Positions 24,273-32,603 of a stretch of DNA of 64,000 bases are shown here, piece by piece (within the stretch, counting starts at the first letter, position 1; each line of letters opens with the position of its first letter). A program made the translations under genes and the position numbers. Origin of the DNA: Acidobacteriaceae bacterium (lineage in GTDB: Bacteria; Acidobacteriota; Terriglobia; Terriglobales; Acidobacteriaceae); the NCBI GenBank assembly GCA_027452245.1, contig DAIDGW010000217.1, forward strand, positions 62,001 through 126,000. Reading direction: 5' to 3'. The notes below the pieces were generated by a model. The model searched no databases, had not been told where the DNA came from, and saw only the letters and a list, made by a program, of their open reading frames with translations.

Positions 24273-25060
24273 ACCGGCGGTCCTTTGCTCAGTCGGTTGG
24301 AGGCGTAGCAATCCTGGCGGCGATTCCTGATTTACCCGGGTTAACAGGGGATTCTGCCGCCGTCAGACCAGGGAGGATAATGGCAATTGCGGCGCACCCC
24401 GGCGATGGGATGTTCACCATGGGCGCCGTGCTCGCGGCGCAGATTGAGCGCGGAGGTTCGGGTGTATTGTTGAGCCTGTCACTGGGAGAGAAAGGAGCGC
24501 CAGTCCACATCCCGGTTCAACAATACGGTGCGATGCAGCGCAAGGCCACCGACGACGCGACAAGGCTTATTGGGGCAGAGGGAATGTTTTTTGATTATCA
24601 AGATGCCGAGATTCCGTTCAGCGAAGAGGCATCGCTGCGTGTTTGTGATGCAATTCGTGAGCATCGACCAGATGTGGTAATCACGCACTGGAGTGGCAGC
24701 TGGCATAAGGATCATCAGAACTGCTATTTGAACGTACGCGATGCTATTTTCTACGCCGGGTTACAAACTTTGAGCCGAGAGCACCCGGCCCATGCTGTCT
24801 CAAAAAGCTTCTATGCAGAAAACTGGGAAGATGCATCGAACTTCGTCCCCGACACTTACATCGATATTGATCCGGTTTACGAGAAGTGGCTTCAGGCATG
24901 CGGTCTCTACCCGATGTGGCGAGGGCAGACGGGATTCTTCCGATACAACGACTACTACAGCAGCCTTTCGGTAATACGCCGTTGTGTTTCGGGTTCTCGT
25001 CATGCGGTTGCGCTGATGTCTGACGTTGGCCAGAGGACGCGGCGCCTACTACAACTGTGA
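24269..25060 (+). CDS. Tat-exported PIG-L family deacetylase-like protein
   Basis: Protein of 263 residues of the PIG-L/LmbE family, zinc-dependent N-deacetylases acting on GlcNAc-type substrates. The start at 24269 overlaps the ROK stop (ATGA) and follows GGAGAGAAG. The N-terminus MNRRSFAQSVGGVAIL looks like a twin-arginine signal, implying export. The metal motif AHPDDE reads AHPGDG here: the His and second Asp (metal ligands in MshB) stay, but the catalytic-base Asp is Gly. The later His motif is present (HWSGSWHKDHQN). This may be a non-catalytic member or one using another base. It ends the amino-sugar operon. Confidence 0.85.
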   Translation: MNRRSFAQSVGGVAILAAIPDLPGLTGDSAAVRPGRIMAIAAHPGDGMFTMGAVLAAQIERGGSGVLLSLSLGEKGAPVHIPVQQYGAMQRKATDDATRLIGAEGMFFDYQDAEIPFSEEASLRVCDAIREHRPDVVITHWSGSWHKDHQNCYLNVRDAIFYAGLQTLSREHPAHAVSKSFYAENWEDASNFVPDTYIDIDPVYEKWLQACGLYPMWRGQTGFFRYNDYYSSLSVIRRCVSGSRHAVALMSDVGQRTRRLLQL

Positions 25061-25172
25061 ACCTTCGCGGCGCCGAGTCTGCAGGAACCAAAGCGAATGG
25101 AAGAATTAAGAATCGAAGTGACTTGTGGCGGACCCGGTAACCAATTTTACGGCCTGCAGAAACTGGATGGTA

Positions 25173-26222
25173 TCAGCTGGTTGGTTGCAGGGATGGGCGA
25201 GCCTTGCGCATGGTCGATTCACGTACGATCAGCTGCGGTACGAGCAACACTGTCTTCGGTTTTAATGGCTCTTCGGAACTGATTGCCCGCATGACCAGTC
25301 GCGCGGATCGTTGTCCGATCGTCTGGTGCTGCTGGTCGATGGTGCTCAAAGGAACACGCAACTCGCCGGCATAACGGTCGTTTCCTGCGCCGATCACGGC
25401 AAGGTCTTGAGGGATTCGTAATCCGGCCTCAAAAATAGCTTTGATGGCGCCAAGAGCAGTGGGGTCGTTATAGCAGACCACGCCATCGGGAACCGGACGC
25501 ATGGTCAGGAGCCGCTTCATAGCCTCATAGCCGCTCGTGTCGGCTCGCGTATCGCTGGAATCGCGGCTCACGATGTACTCCGGCCGCACTTTGATGCGGT
25601 GTGCGGCAAGCGCTGCCATGTAGCCGCGGACACGACCGATACCCGTACTGATCTCTGGCCCGCGAATGTGAGCGATTCTTTTGCACCCGGCCTCGATCAA
25701 ATGTTCCGTGGCCATGTGCCCGATGCGCTCGTCATCCACTCCCACGAAATTGCAGGTCGCGCCTTCAACGCTACGATCAATCAGAGCGAAAGGAACACCT
25801 CGGCTCTGGATCAGGTCCACGGTTTCAATCTTCGGATCGGCGGAGGCCAGAATGAGCGCATCCACCTGGCGGCCCAGAAAAAATTCGATTTGCTGTCTTT
25901 CCATCGCTGGATCTTCCTCAGACGACGCAACCATGACGGAGTAGCCTTCTGCGCGTACCTCGGCTGAAATTCCTTTCACAACCTCAGCAAAGAACGGATG
26001 TACCAGGTCCGGAACCACCACCCCGATGCTGAAACTCTTTCCGGTAGCCAGACTCCGCGCTGCCCAGTTTGGCTGATAATTCAACTGACGAATGCGCTCC
26101 TGGACGCGTGCTTTGGTCTGTTTACTGATGTCGGGATGATTGCGAATTGCCTTGGAGACTGTAATCACCGCGATACCGAGATCATCGGCGATATCGCGCA
26201 ATCGGACTCTGGGCCTGTTCAT
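25173..26222 (-). CDS. LacI-family transcriptional repressor
   Basis: Regulator of 349 residues. An N-terminal helix-turn-helix (RLRDIADDLGIAVITVSKAI, about 5-25) and hinge (LNYQPNWAARSLATG) precede a periplasmic-binding-like sensor domain (about 60-340; SIGVVVPDLVHPFFAEVVKG, DALILASADP, and a C-terminal TTIDQQHQTIG-type stretch). LacI members usually bind a free sugar and repress the adjacent sugar operon. The gene is divergent from the seven-gene sugar operon at 26419-37792, whose promoter carries two strong palindromes, one with the central CG typical of LacI operators. Control of that operon is the natural inference; the inducer is unknown. Confidence 0.95.
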   Translation of the reverse strand: MNRPRVRLRDIADDLGIAVITVSKAIRNHPDISKQTKARVQERIRQLNYQPNWAARSLATGKSFSIGVVVPDLVHPFFAEVVKGISAEVRAEGYSVMVASSEEDPAMERQQIEFFLGRQVDALILASADPKIETVDLIQSRGVPFALIDRSVEGATCNFVGVDDERIGHMATEHLIEAGCKRIAHIRGPEISTGIGRVRGYMAALAAHRIKVRPEYIVSRDSSDTRADTSGYEAMKRLLTMRPVPDGVVCYNDPTALGAIKAIFEAGLRIPQDLAVIGAGNDRYAGELRVPLSTIDQQHQTIGQRSARLVMRAISSEEPLKPKTVLLVPQLIVRESTMRKARPSLQPTS

Positions 26223-26322
26223 AGAGGGTTACCGCACCACTTTCTTTTCGTACGGCAAATTGCAAATTACCCAGCAAAGTAGTGTAACCGGGAAATTGGA
26301 ACTGACATGCTGTCCGATTTCG

Positions 26323-26338
26323 CTTGACAGCTGTCAAG
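26323..26338. promoter_or_regulatory. Perfect 16-bp palindrome over the -35 box
   Basis: CTTGACAGCTGTCAAG is perfectly symmetric and includes the -35 hexamer TTGACA. A shorter related inverted repeat GACATGCTGTC lies at 26304-26314. It could be a second binding site for the LacI protein or a site for another regulator, since it lacks the central CG. Confidence 0.55.
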
Positions 26339-26353
26339 TTGTAAACATACACT
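26324..26353 (+). promoter_or_regulatory. Sigma70-type promoter of the sugar operon
   Basis: TTGACA (26324-26329) and TACACT (26348-26353) are separated by 18 bases. The predicted start point near 26360 falls at the left edge of the LacI-type operator. The ribosome site GGGGAG and the ATG follow at 26409-26419. Confidence 0.65.
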
Positions 26354-26360
26354 CCCCGCT

Positions 26361-26378
26361 AACTGTAACGCTACAGTT
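26361..26378. promoter_or_regulatory. LacI-type operator at the transcription start
   Basis: AACTGTAACGCTACAGTT has two perfect 7-base arms (AACTGTA/TACAGTT) around ACGC, with the central CG common in LacI-family operators. Placed just after the -10, it would block the sugar operon when occupied. Confidence 0.65.
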
Positions 26379-26418
26379 TTCGTTGCAGGTTGGAATTTGA
26401 GCGATTGTGGGGAGCCCC

Positions 26419-29400
26419 ATGACCAGAAATTCTATTGACCTTCCGTCGGCATCTATCCGCGCTGAATCACGGCTAGGATGGATTCTCGCGTCCCTCTGTT
26501 TACTCTTCCTGCTGCTTGGGCAGGCCTGGAGTCAGGCGGATCAAGGAACCATCGCCGGTCTCGTGCAAGATCCGAGTGGTGCCGTATTGCCGGATGCGCA
26601 GGTGACGCTTACGAGCACGGACACCGGGTTGGTGCTGCGAACCAAGACGGACCGGAATGGCGCCTACACGTTCTCTCCGATAAAGATCGGCAATTACACA
26701 CTGACAGCGACTGTTCCGGGTTTCGAAACCATCACGCGCGAAAACCTTCACCTCGACGTCCAGCAGCGGCTCAATATCCCGCTCACTCTTACCGTGGGAC
26801 AGGAATCGCAAAGCGTGACGGTTACTTCTGAGGCGCCGCTACTTGAGAATCAGGACTCATCGGTCGGGCAGGTGGTGTCTACCACCGCGATCAATGACAC
26901 GCCCTTGAACGGGCGGAACTGGGTTTACATCGCGCAGTTGATGGCAGGAACGGAACCAACGGTTGGTTCGCGGGCAGGCGGCGAAGGTGATTTCGAGGCG
27001 AATGGACAGAGAGCTGAACAGAATAACTTTATCCTCGACGGCGTCGATAACAACGTCAACGTGATCGACTTTCTCGGCGGGTCAAGCCTCGCGGTACGGC
27101 CGCCTCCGGACGCTCTGGCAGAGTTTCAGGTGCAGACCAGCGACTACAGCGCCGAGTTCGGGCACTCCGCCGGTGCTCTTTTGAACGCCAGCATCAAGGC
27201 AGGATCGAACCAGATACACGGCGATATATGGGAGTACTTCCGCAACGACGTCCTTGACGCGCGTGATTTCGATTCGCTTTCGATCCCGAAATATCGCCAG
27301 AATCAGTTCGGTGCGACTCTCGGACTGCCGATCCTTAGGAACAAGCTGTTCTTTTTCGGTGATATCGAGGCGGATCGCATCGTGTTCGGCACTCCGTTCA
27401 CAATGTCGGTCCCGACGGCGCTGATGCGCCAGGGTAATTTCTCCGAGTTGCTGAATCCGTCGCTTACCGGCGCAGGAGCCCCGATCCAGCTTTATCAGCC
27501 GAACTCCGGTGGTACTGCGCTATTGCAGTGTAACGGCCAAAATAATGTGTTCTGTCCCAATCAAGTCAATCCGATCGCGAAAAGGATACTTAACCTGTTC
27601 CCAGCGCCAAATACGAACGGCGGCGCCACTTACAATAATTACAACGGTAATTCGAACTCGACAAACAATACCATTCAATGGGATACGCGGCTGGACTGGA
27701 CGATCAGTCAGAAGGACCAGGCGTTTGCGCGTCTCAGCTACGCCCATCAGAGCGGATACCTGGCACCGCCGCTCGGACCTGTCCTTGACGGAGGTACGTA
27801 CGCCGCGGACGGAACAGAGATCAACCTTGCCGAAAACCTTGCGATCAGCGAGACGCACATTTTTACTTCCACCCTTACGAATGAGTTCCGAGTCGGCTAC
27901 AACTATGGCCACTTTGGATATTTGCAGCCAAATTCGCAGAACAACCTGTCGGCGCAGCTAGGATTAGGCGGTATTCCTTTCAACACGAACGGCTATTTCA
28001 ACAACGGCGGGCTCCCTGCGTTCTATATCAACGGCCTCTCGCCTTTTGGTGCATCCACCTATTACCCGGTCAACGAACATCAAGATGTGTACCAGATTCT
28101 TGACAATCTCACCAAGGTGATCGGGAAACATCTTCTCAAGGTTGGAGTAAATTTCCAGAGCATCCGGAACGACTATTCGGTGCCGGCTGATTCGCGAGGC
28201 TTCCTCTACTACGACGGTCTATATACCAGCAACCTGGGGAACAGCTATACCGGTTATGGGGTTGCCGATTTCCTAGCCGACCAAATGAACTTCGCCCAGT
28301 TATCCAACCAGTCGCGGACGTCGGATGCTCGTTGGTATCGCGCGGCATATATGCAAGACGATTGGAAGATAGCCAGGCACCTTACGCTGAACCTGGGACT
28401 GCGCTACGAGTACTACCAGCCAAACAAGGAATTGGATAACGCGCAGGCCAACTTTTTTACTACAGGACCGCTCAGTCCGGGAGCAGGGGAAGGCGCATTC
28501 ATTCTCCCGGCGCAGGATAAAAACGTGTTTCTCGCGCCGCTATTTACTCAGACTCTGGCGCTCGATCATATTGCGCTGCAGTATTCCAACAATCCACATT
28601 TAATCGCGTCGCCCTCGGTGAACCTGGCACCGCGGATTGGATTCGCTTATCAACCCTTGGAGAACACGGTGGTTCGTGGCGGCTTCGGCATTTTCTACGG
28701 CGGACTGGAAAGCGTCGGTGCGAACCCGAATCTGGGCAGCAATTATCCCTTCCAGTTTCTCGATAACTTCAATCCTCCTAATTGCGCAGCGAATAGTTGC
28801 CCCTCCAGCGGCATCACCCTGGAACAGGGGTTCTCGCAGGCGCTCACCCAAGGGATTCAGAACTTTATCTCAGTCCCGGGGCTGACTGGCATCGATCCGA
28901 GCATCAAAACTCCTTACACCATGGGCTATAACCTGACAGTCGAGCAGTCAATCACCAAGAACATGGTTGCGACTGTCGGTTACGTGGGCAATGTCGCGCG
29001 GCACCTGGGCGTCTATATCGATATCAACGCGCCGCGGGCTCTGGTGAACGCCGCGCAGGACCCCACTCCGGAGCGCCCCTTCCCGGACTTCGGCGGAACA
29101 ACCTACACGTCATATTCTGGAGTGTCCACATACAATGCCCTGCAGGCGAAGCTGGAGAAGCGGTTCTCGAATGGCTTGAACTTCCTTGCCACCTATACGT
29201 ACTCTCATGCCTTGGATGATGCACAGACTCCGCTAACGCCGCTTGCGAACAATACCGATAGCGGCTACCGGAACACCGCGCTTATTCCGGTGATCGATGA
29301 TTACAGTAACTCTCCGTGGGATACGCGCCAGCGGTTCACCTTTAACGGTATGTACGACCTTCCATACGGATCCACTCGAAACCACAAATTCAACACCACG

Positions 29401-29958
29401 TTGTCGAATGTGCTGTTAGGAGACTGGTCGACCAGCCTGACCTTTGCTGCCCAGACCGGCAATCCGTTGAGCGTTTATCCCGACATAACTACTGCGTCGG
29501 GAGGCTATGCCAATGCAATCCTCATAAGAAATCCGTCCAAGCCCGGAGGAAGTCCGGATCCATCCAATCCAGGTGTAACCTGTGCTGTCCGGACGCACAC
29601 GCTGGCGAACTGGTACAATCCATGCGCCTTTGCGAACCCCCTGCCGGGTTCTTCCATTACCACTCCCATCACGACCACGGCGGGAGCGATTTCATATCTG
29701 GGAGGACGTCGCTTGCAGATTGATGGGCCGGGATACGAGCGAGTGAATATGTCAATCTTCAAGAACTTCACGACATTCCGGGAACAGTATCTGCAGTTCC
29801 GAACCGATGTGTTTAATGTATTCAATACGCCGGCTTATGGTCAGCCCAGCGTCGCGAACAACAGCTCCAGCGGAGGCCAGATCACGACCTCCCGTTTCTT
29901 CCAGAACTTCACCCCGGATGCGCGGTTCTTCCAGTTTTCCGTGAAGTACGTTTTTTAA
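26419..29958 (+). CDS. TonB-dependent receptor, Oar-like, sugar operon
   Basis: Outer-membrane receptor of 1179 residues. Signal peptide (about 1-37, ending QAWSQ), carboxypeptidase-regulatory-like domain (about 40-125, TIAGLVQDPSGAVLPDAQVT), plug (LNGRNWVYIAQLMAG; NFILDGVDNNVNV), then a beta-barrel ending FFQFSVKYVF with C-terminal Phe. The start is the ATG at 26419, preceded by GGGGAG; the GTG at 26407 overlaps that site and is less likely. First gene of a seven-gene plus-strand operon with only short gaps, repressed in all likelihood by the divergent LacI protein. It should import the glycan or oligosaccharide whose monomers the downstream isomerase and kinase use. Confidence 0.92.
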   Translation: MTRNSIDLPSASIRAESRLGWILASLCLLFLLLGQAWSQADQGTIAGLVQDPSGAVLPDAQVTLTSTDTGLVLRTKTDRNGAYTFSPIKIGNYTLTATVPGFETITRENLHLDVQQRLNIPLTLTVGQESQSVTVTSEAPLLENQDSSVGQVVSTTAINDTPLNGRNWVYIAQLMAGTEPTVGSRAGGEGDFEANGQRAEQNNFILDGVDNNVNVIDFLGGSSLAVRPPPDALAEFQVQTSDYSAEFGHSAGALLNASIKAGSNQIHGDIWEYFRNDVLDARDFDSLSIPKYRQNQFGATLGLPILRNKLFFFGDIEADRIVFGTPFTMSVPTALMRQGNFSELLNPSLTGAGAPIQLYQPNSGGTALLQCNGQNNVFCPNQVNPIAKRILNLFPAPNTNGGATYNNYNGNSNSTNNTIQWDTRLDWTISQKDQAFARLSYAHQSGYLAPPLGPVLDGGTYAADGTEINLAENLAISETHIFTSTLTNEFRVGYNYGHFGYLQPNSQNNLSAQLGLGGIPFNTNGYFNNGGLPAFYINGLSPFGASTYYPVNEHQDVYQILDNLTKVIGKHLLKVGVNFQSIRNDYSVPADSRGFLYYDGLYTSNLGNSYTGYGVADFLADQMNFAQLSNQSRTSDARWYRAAYMQDDWKIARHLTLNLGLRYEYYQPNKELDNAQANFFTTGPLSPGAGEGAFILPAQDKNVFLAPLFTQTLALDHIALQYSNNPHLIASPSVNLAPRIGFAYQPLENTVVRGGFGIFYGGLESVGANPNLGSNYPFQFLDNFNPPNCAANSCPSSGITLEQGFSQALTQGIQNFISVPGLTGIDPSIKTPYTMGYNLTVEQSITKNMVATVGYVGNVARHLGVYIDINAPRALVNAAQDPTPERPFPDFGGTTYTSYSGVSTYNALQAKLEKRFSNGLNFLATYTYSHALDDAQTPLTPLANNTDSGYRNTALIPVIDDYSNSPWDTRQRFTFNGMYDLPYGSTRNHKFNTTLSNVLLGDWSTSLTFAAQTGNPLSVYPDITTASGGYANAILIRNPSKPGGSPDPSNPGVTCAVRTHTLANWYNPCAFANPLPGSSITTPITTTAGAISYLGGRRLQIDGPGYERVNMSIFKNFTTFREQYLQFRTDVFNVFNTPAYGQPSVANNSSSGGQITTSRFFQNFTPDARFFQFSVKYVF

Positions 29959-29963
29959 CTGAT

Positions 29964-31592
29964 ATGGAGGAAATGCGAGGAATTAAAAAGACTCTGTCAG
30001 CCGCGACAGGCACGGTATTCCTCTCGTTGCTGCTCTCTTCTATCATTTGCACGGCGAACCCGGTTGGCAGCGTGCCGAGGTCGCCACGCGTCAGCATTGA
30101 TGCAGGCAGTCTCGCGGGCACTCCTTTCGGGGCTGATAACAAGGGCGGCGTCTTCCTCGGTATTCCGTACGCAGCGGCGCCCACCGCGGGTTTGCGCTGG
30201 CGCCCACCGCAGCCTGCCCCAGCGTGGAAGGGAATTCGAGAAGCCCAGGCCTACGGTCCTGCGTGTCCGCAACTCCCAAGCCCATGGCTTCCGGAAATGC
30301 TAGGGAGCAAACGGATGGTGACCGACGAAGCGTGCCTTTTCCTCAACGTTTGGACGCCCGACCTCGAGCGTAGTGCGAAGTTGCCCGTGATGGTGTGGAT
30401 TCATGGAGGAGGAAACATTGAAGGGTCGCAGGAATGGCCTCCACTGGGTCCGGTCCTGGCCAAGCATGGTGTGGTAGTTGTTACCATCAATTACCGCCTG
30501 GGCGTATTCGGTTATTTCTCCCATCCTGCACTAAGCGCGGAATCACCTCACCACTCTTCAGGAAATTATGGGCTACTGGACCAGATGGCGGCCTTGCGCT
30601 GGGTGCAGAAGAACATTGAAGAATTTGGGGGCGATCCTCGCAAGGTGACGGTGTTTGGCGCCTCCTCGGGATCGCTCGATGTCTGCGACCTGATGGCGTC
30701 TCCCCTGGCGAGAGATCTCTTCCGCTCCGCCGTTCTACAGAGCGGTGTTTGTGTAGACGGGCTTGCTCCGACTTTGGGACAGCAAGAGAACGATGGCACT
30801 CGCATGGCGAAGGACCTGGGCGCGGGAGATGGCGCGAACACCCTGCAAAAGCTGCGCGCAATTCCCGCCTCGGAACTGCTCGAACGCGCCGCCAGAGAAA
30901 ACAACGTAGATTTCAATCCCACGGTGGACGGGTGGGTCTTTTACGAACAACCCGCAATTACCTTCGGGCAGGGGCGGCAAGCTAAAGTGCCGGTAATCGT
31001 GGGCAGTAACTCCGACGAAGTTTCCATCTTTGCCAGTCCTCTGGTGGATGGAAAGTCATATCGTCCGAGGACCCCCGAGCAATATCGCCAGTGGCTTACC
31101 CGCACTTTCGGCGTCCATGCGGGGGATGTCTTCTCGGAGTATCCCGCAAAAGACGACAGCCAAGTCGCCACTGCATTTAGAAACATGGATACCGACTATG
31201 AATTCGGTTTTGGATCGAGGTTGCTGGCGCACGAGGTGACAGATTCGGGCCAGAAAGCTTACCTTTATGACTTTACTTATAAGGGGTCAGGTAAATTTCA
31301 AGAGCTCGGTGCATTTCATAGTGAGGAGAGCATCCTGCTCAGTAAGAAATACTGGACGAGTTGGGTGAGTAATCCGGACGATGAGAAGCTATCGAACATT
31401 CTTATCGGCTATTGGACCGAATTCGCCAGGACTGGCGTACCCCGGGGGCCGGGACTCCCCTCATGGCCGCCGTATGATCCCAGAAGTGACAGAGCCCAGG
31501 AATTGGGCACTCACGTCGGACAGATTCCCGTTCTTCGTGCGCAGCACTTCGATGTGTTTTATAAAAGTTTGCAGCAGTTGCTACACCAATGA
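29964..31592 (+). CDS. Secreted type-B carboxylesterase
   Basis: Protein of 542 residues of the carboxylesterase type B / para-nitrobenzyl esterase family, with a signal peptide (LSAATGTVFLSLLLSSIICT). Family motifs: GIPYAAAPTAGLRW, oxyanion-hole region VMVWIHGGGN, and nucleophile loop FGASSGSLD, where the usual GESAG has become GASSG with the Ser kept. A His in ELGAFHSEE fits the catalytic triad. It starts 5 bases after the receptor stop, at 29964 or the Met at 29973; no ribosome site separates them clearly. In this operon it may remove acetyl or aromatic esters from plant-type polysaccharide before sugar release. Confidence 0.9.
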   Translation: MEEMRGIKKTLSAATGTVFLSLLLSSIICTANPVGSVPRSPRVSIDAGSLAGTPFGADNKGGVFLGIPYAAAPTAGLRWRPPQPAPAWKGIREAQAYGPACPQLPSPWLPEMLGSKRMVTDEACLFLNVWTPDLERSAKLPVMVWIHGGGNIEGSQEWPPLGPVLAKHGVVVVTINYRLGVFGYFSHPALSAESPHHSSGNYGLLDQMAALRWVQKNIEEFGGDPRKVTVFGASSGSLDVCDLMASPLARDLFRSAVLQSGVCVDGLAPTLGQQENDGTRMAKDLGAGDGANTLQKLRAIPASELLERAARENNVDFNPTVDGWVFYEQPAITFGQGRQAKVPVIVGSNSDEVSIFASPLVDGKSYRPRTPEQYRQWLTRTFGVHAGDVFSEYPAKDDSQVATAFRNMDTDYEFGFGSRLLAHEVTDSGQKAYLYDFTYKGSGKFQELGAFHSEESILLSKKYWTSWVSNPDDEKLSNILIGYWTEFARTGVPRGPGLPSWPPYDPRSDRAQELGTHVGQIPVLRAQHFDVFYKSLQQLLHQ

Positions 31593-31610
31593 AATTCTGA
31601 GCTGATCGAG

Positions 31611-32603
31611 GTGCGCGTGCTTCGGATGCTCCTGTTCTCAGCCATTGCCTGCCTGCTTACCACAACCATGGATGCTGCCGTGAAAGTTGAGAAGATCGCT
31701 TACAAGGGATGGCCGAATTGCTATCTCGTCTCTAACGGAGAGATTGAGCTCATTGTTACCGCCGATGTTGGACCTCGGATCATTCGGTTCGGCTTTGTTG
31801 GCGGGCAGAATCTCTTCAAAGAATATCCAGAGCAGCTTGGCAAGATCGGTGAAGCCACATTTCAATTGCGCGGCGGAGATCGTATTTGGAAATCTCCGGA
31901 AGATCTGCAAATCACTTGGGCGCCGGATAATGTTCCCGTTCACATCAAAGTGACTGCCAATGGACTGATTGCACGCGCACCGGTTGAGCCGACTACCGGG
32001 CTGGAGAAGGAAATTGAGGTTCGGATGCCAGCCTCCGGCACATCGGTCACGGTTGCCCATCGCATCACCAATCGCTCTGGGAAAGAAATTCTATTCGCTC
32101 CATGGGTTCTGACCATGATGGCCCCCGGAGGTGTGGCCGTTTCCGCTTTTCCTCCCCGCGGAAAGCACCCCGAACATCTTTCGCCCACGAATCCGCTGGT
32201 CATGTGGGCCTATACGGACTTTTCCGATCCCCGCTGGAAATTCACCAGGAAGTACCTGATCCTTCGCCAGGACGCAAACAGCAGCGAACCGCAAAAAGCA
32301 GGGACCTTCAATCCCGACACATGGGCAACTTACATTCTCAATGGCCAGGCCTTTATCAAGCGAGCGGCAGCCGATCCGGGAAGAACGTATCCAGATTTCG
32401 GATCCTCATTCGAAATGTTTACCAGTAATGAATTTCTTGAAATGGAGACGCTCGGACCTCTCGCGAACGTTCGGCCAGGCCAGACCGTTGAGCAGGTTGA
32501 AAGCTGGGGGATTTTCGGCAATATAAATTTGGCCCAGTGGAACGATGAGGAACTGGATCGCGTGGTGCTACCGCTGGTGCAGGCAGTCGGGAGTGTCCGG
32601 TGA
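31611..32603 (+). CDS. DUF4380-like secreted protein (mutarotase-type fold)
   Basis: Exported protein of 330 residues; the leader LRMLLFSAIACLLTTTMDA is a signal peptide. The sequence (WPNCYLVSNGEIELIVTADV, then GPRIIRFGF; later ILFAPWVLTMMAPGG and VEQVESWGIF) resembles the DUF4380 family, related to galactose-mutarotase-like folds. The reaction is unknown. Start codon choices are the GTGs at 31611 and 31617 and the ATG at 31626; GAGG overlaps the first, so the start is uncertain by a few codons. It lies 18 bases after the esterase and overlaps the transporter start by 4 bases. A role in anomer conversion or sugar binding in the periplasm is plausible. Confidence 0.8.
   Translation: MRVLRMLLFSAIACLLTTTMDAAVKVEKIAYKGWPNCYLVSNGEIELIVTADVGPRIIRFGFVGGQNLFKEYPEQLGKIGEATFQLRGGDRIWKSPEDLQITWAPDNVPVHIKVTANGLIARAPVEPTTGLEKEIEVRMPASGTSVTVAHRITNRSGKEILFAPWVLTMMAPGGVAVSAFPPRGKHPEHLSPTNPLVMWAYTDFSDPRWKFTRKYLILRQDANSSEPQKAGTFNPDTWATYILNGQAFIKRAAADPGRTYPDFGSSFEMFTSNEFLEMETLGPLANVRPGQTVEQVESWGIFGNINLAQWNDEELDRVVLPLVQAVGSVR

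Noticed and set aside
29036-29224. Frames on either strand inside the second TonB receptor suggesting a small protein
   Set aside because: Explained fully by barrel coding; low complexity in the other frames.
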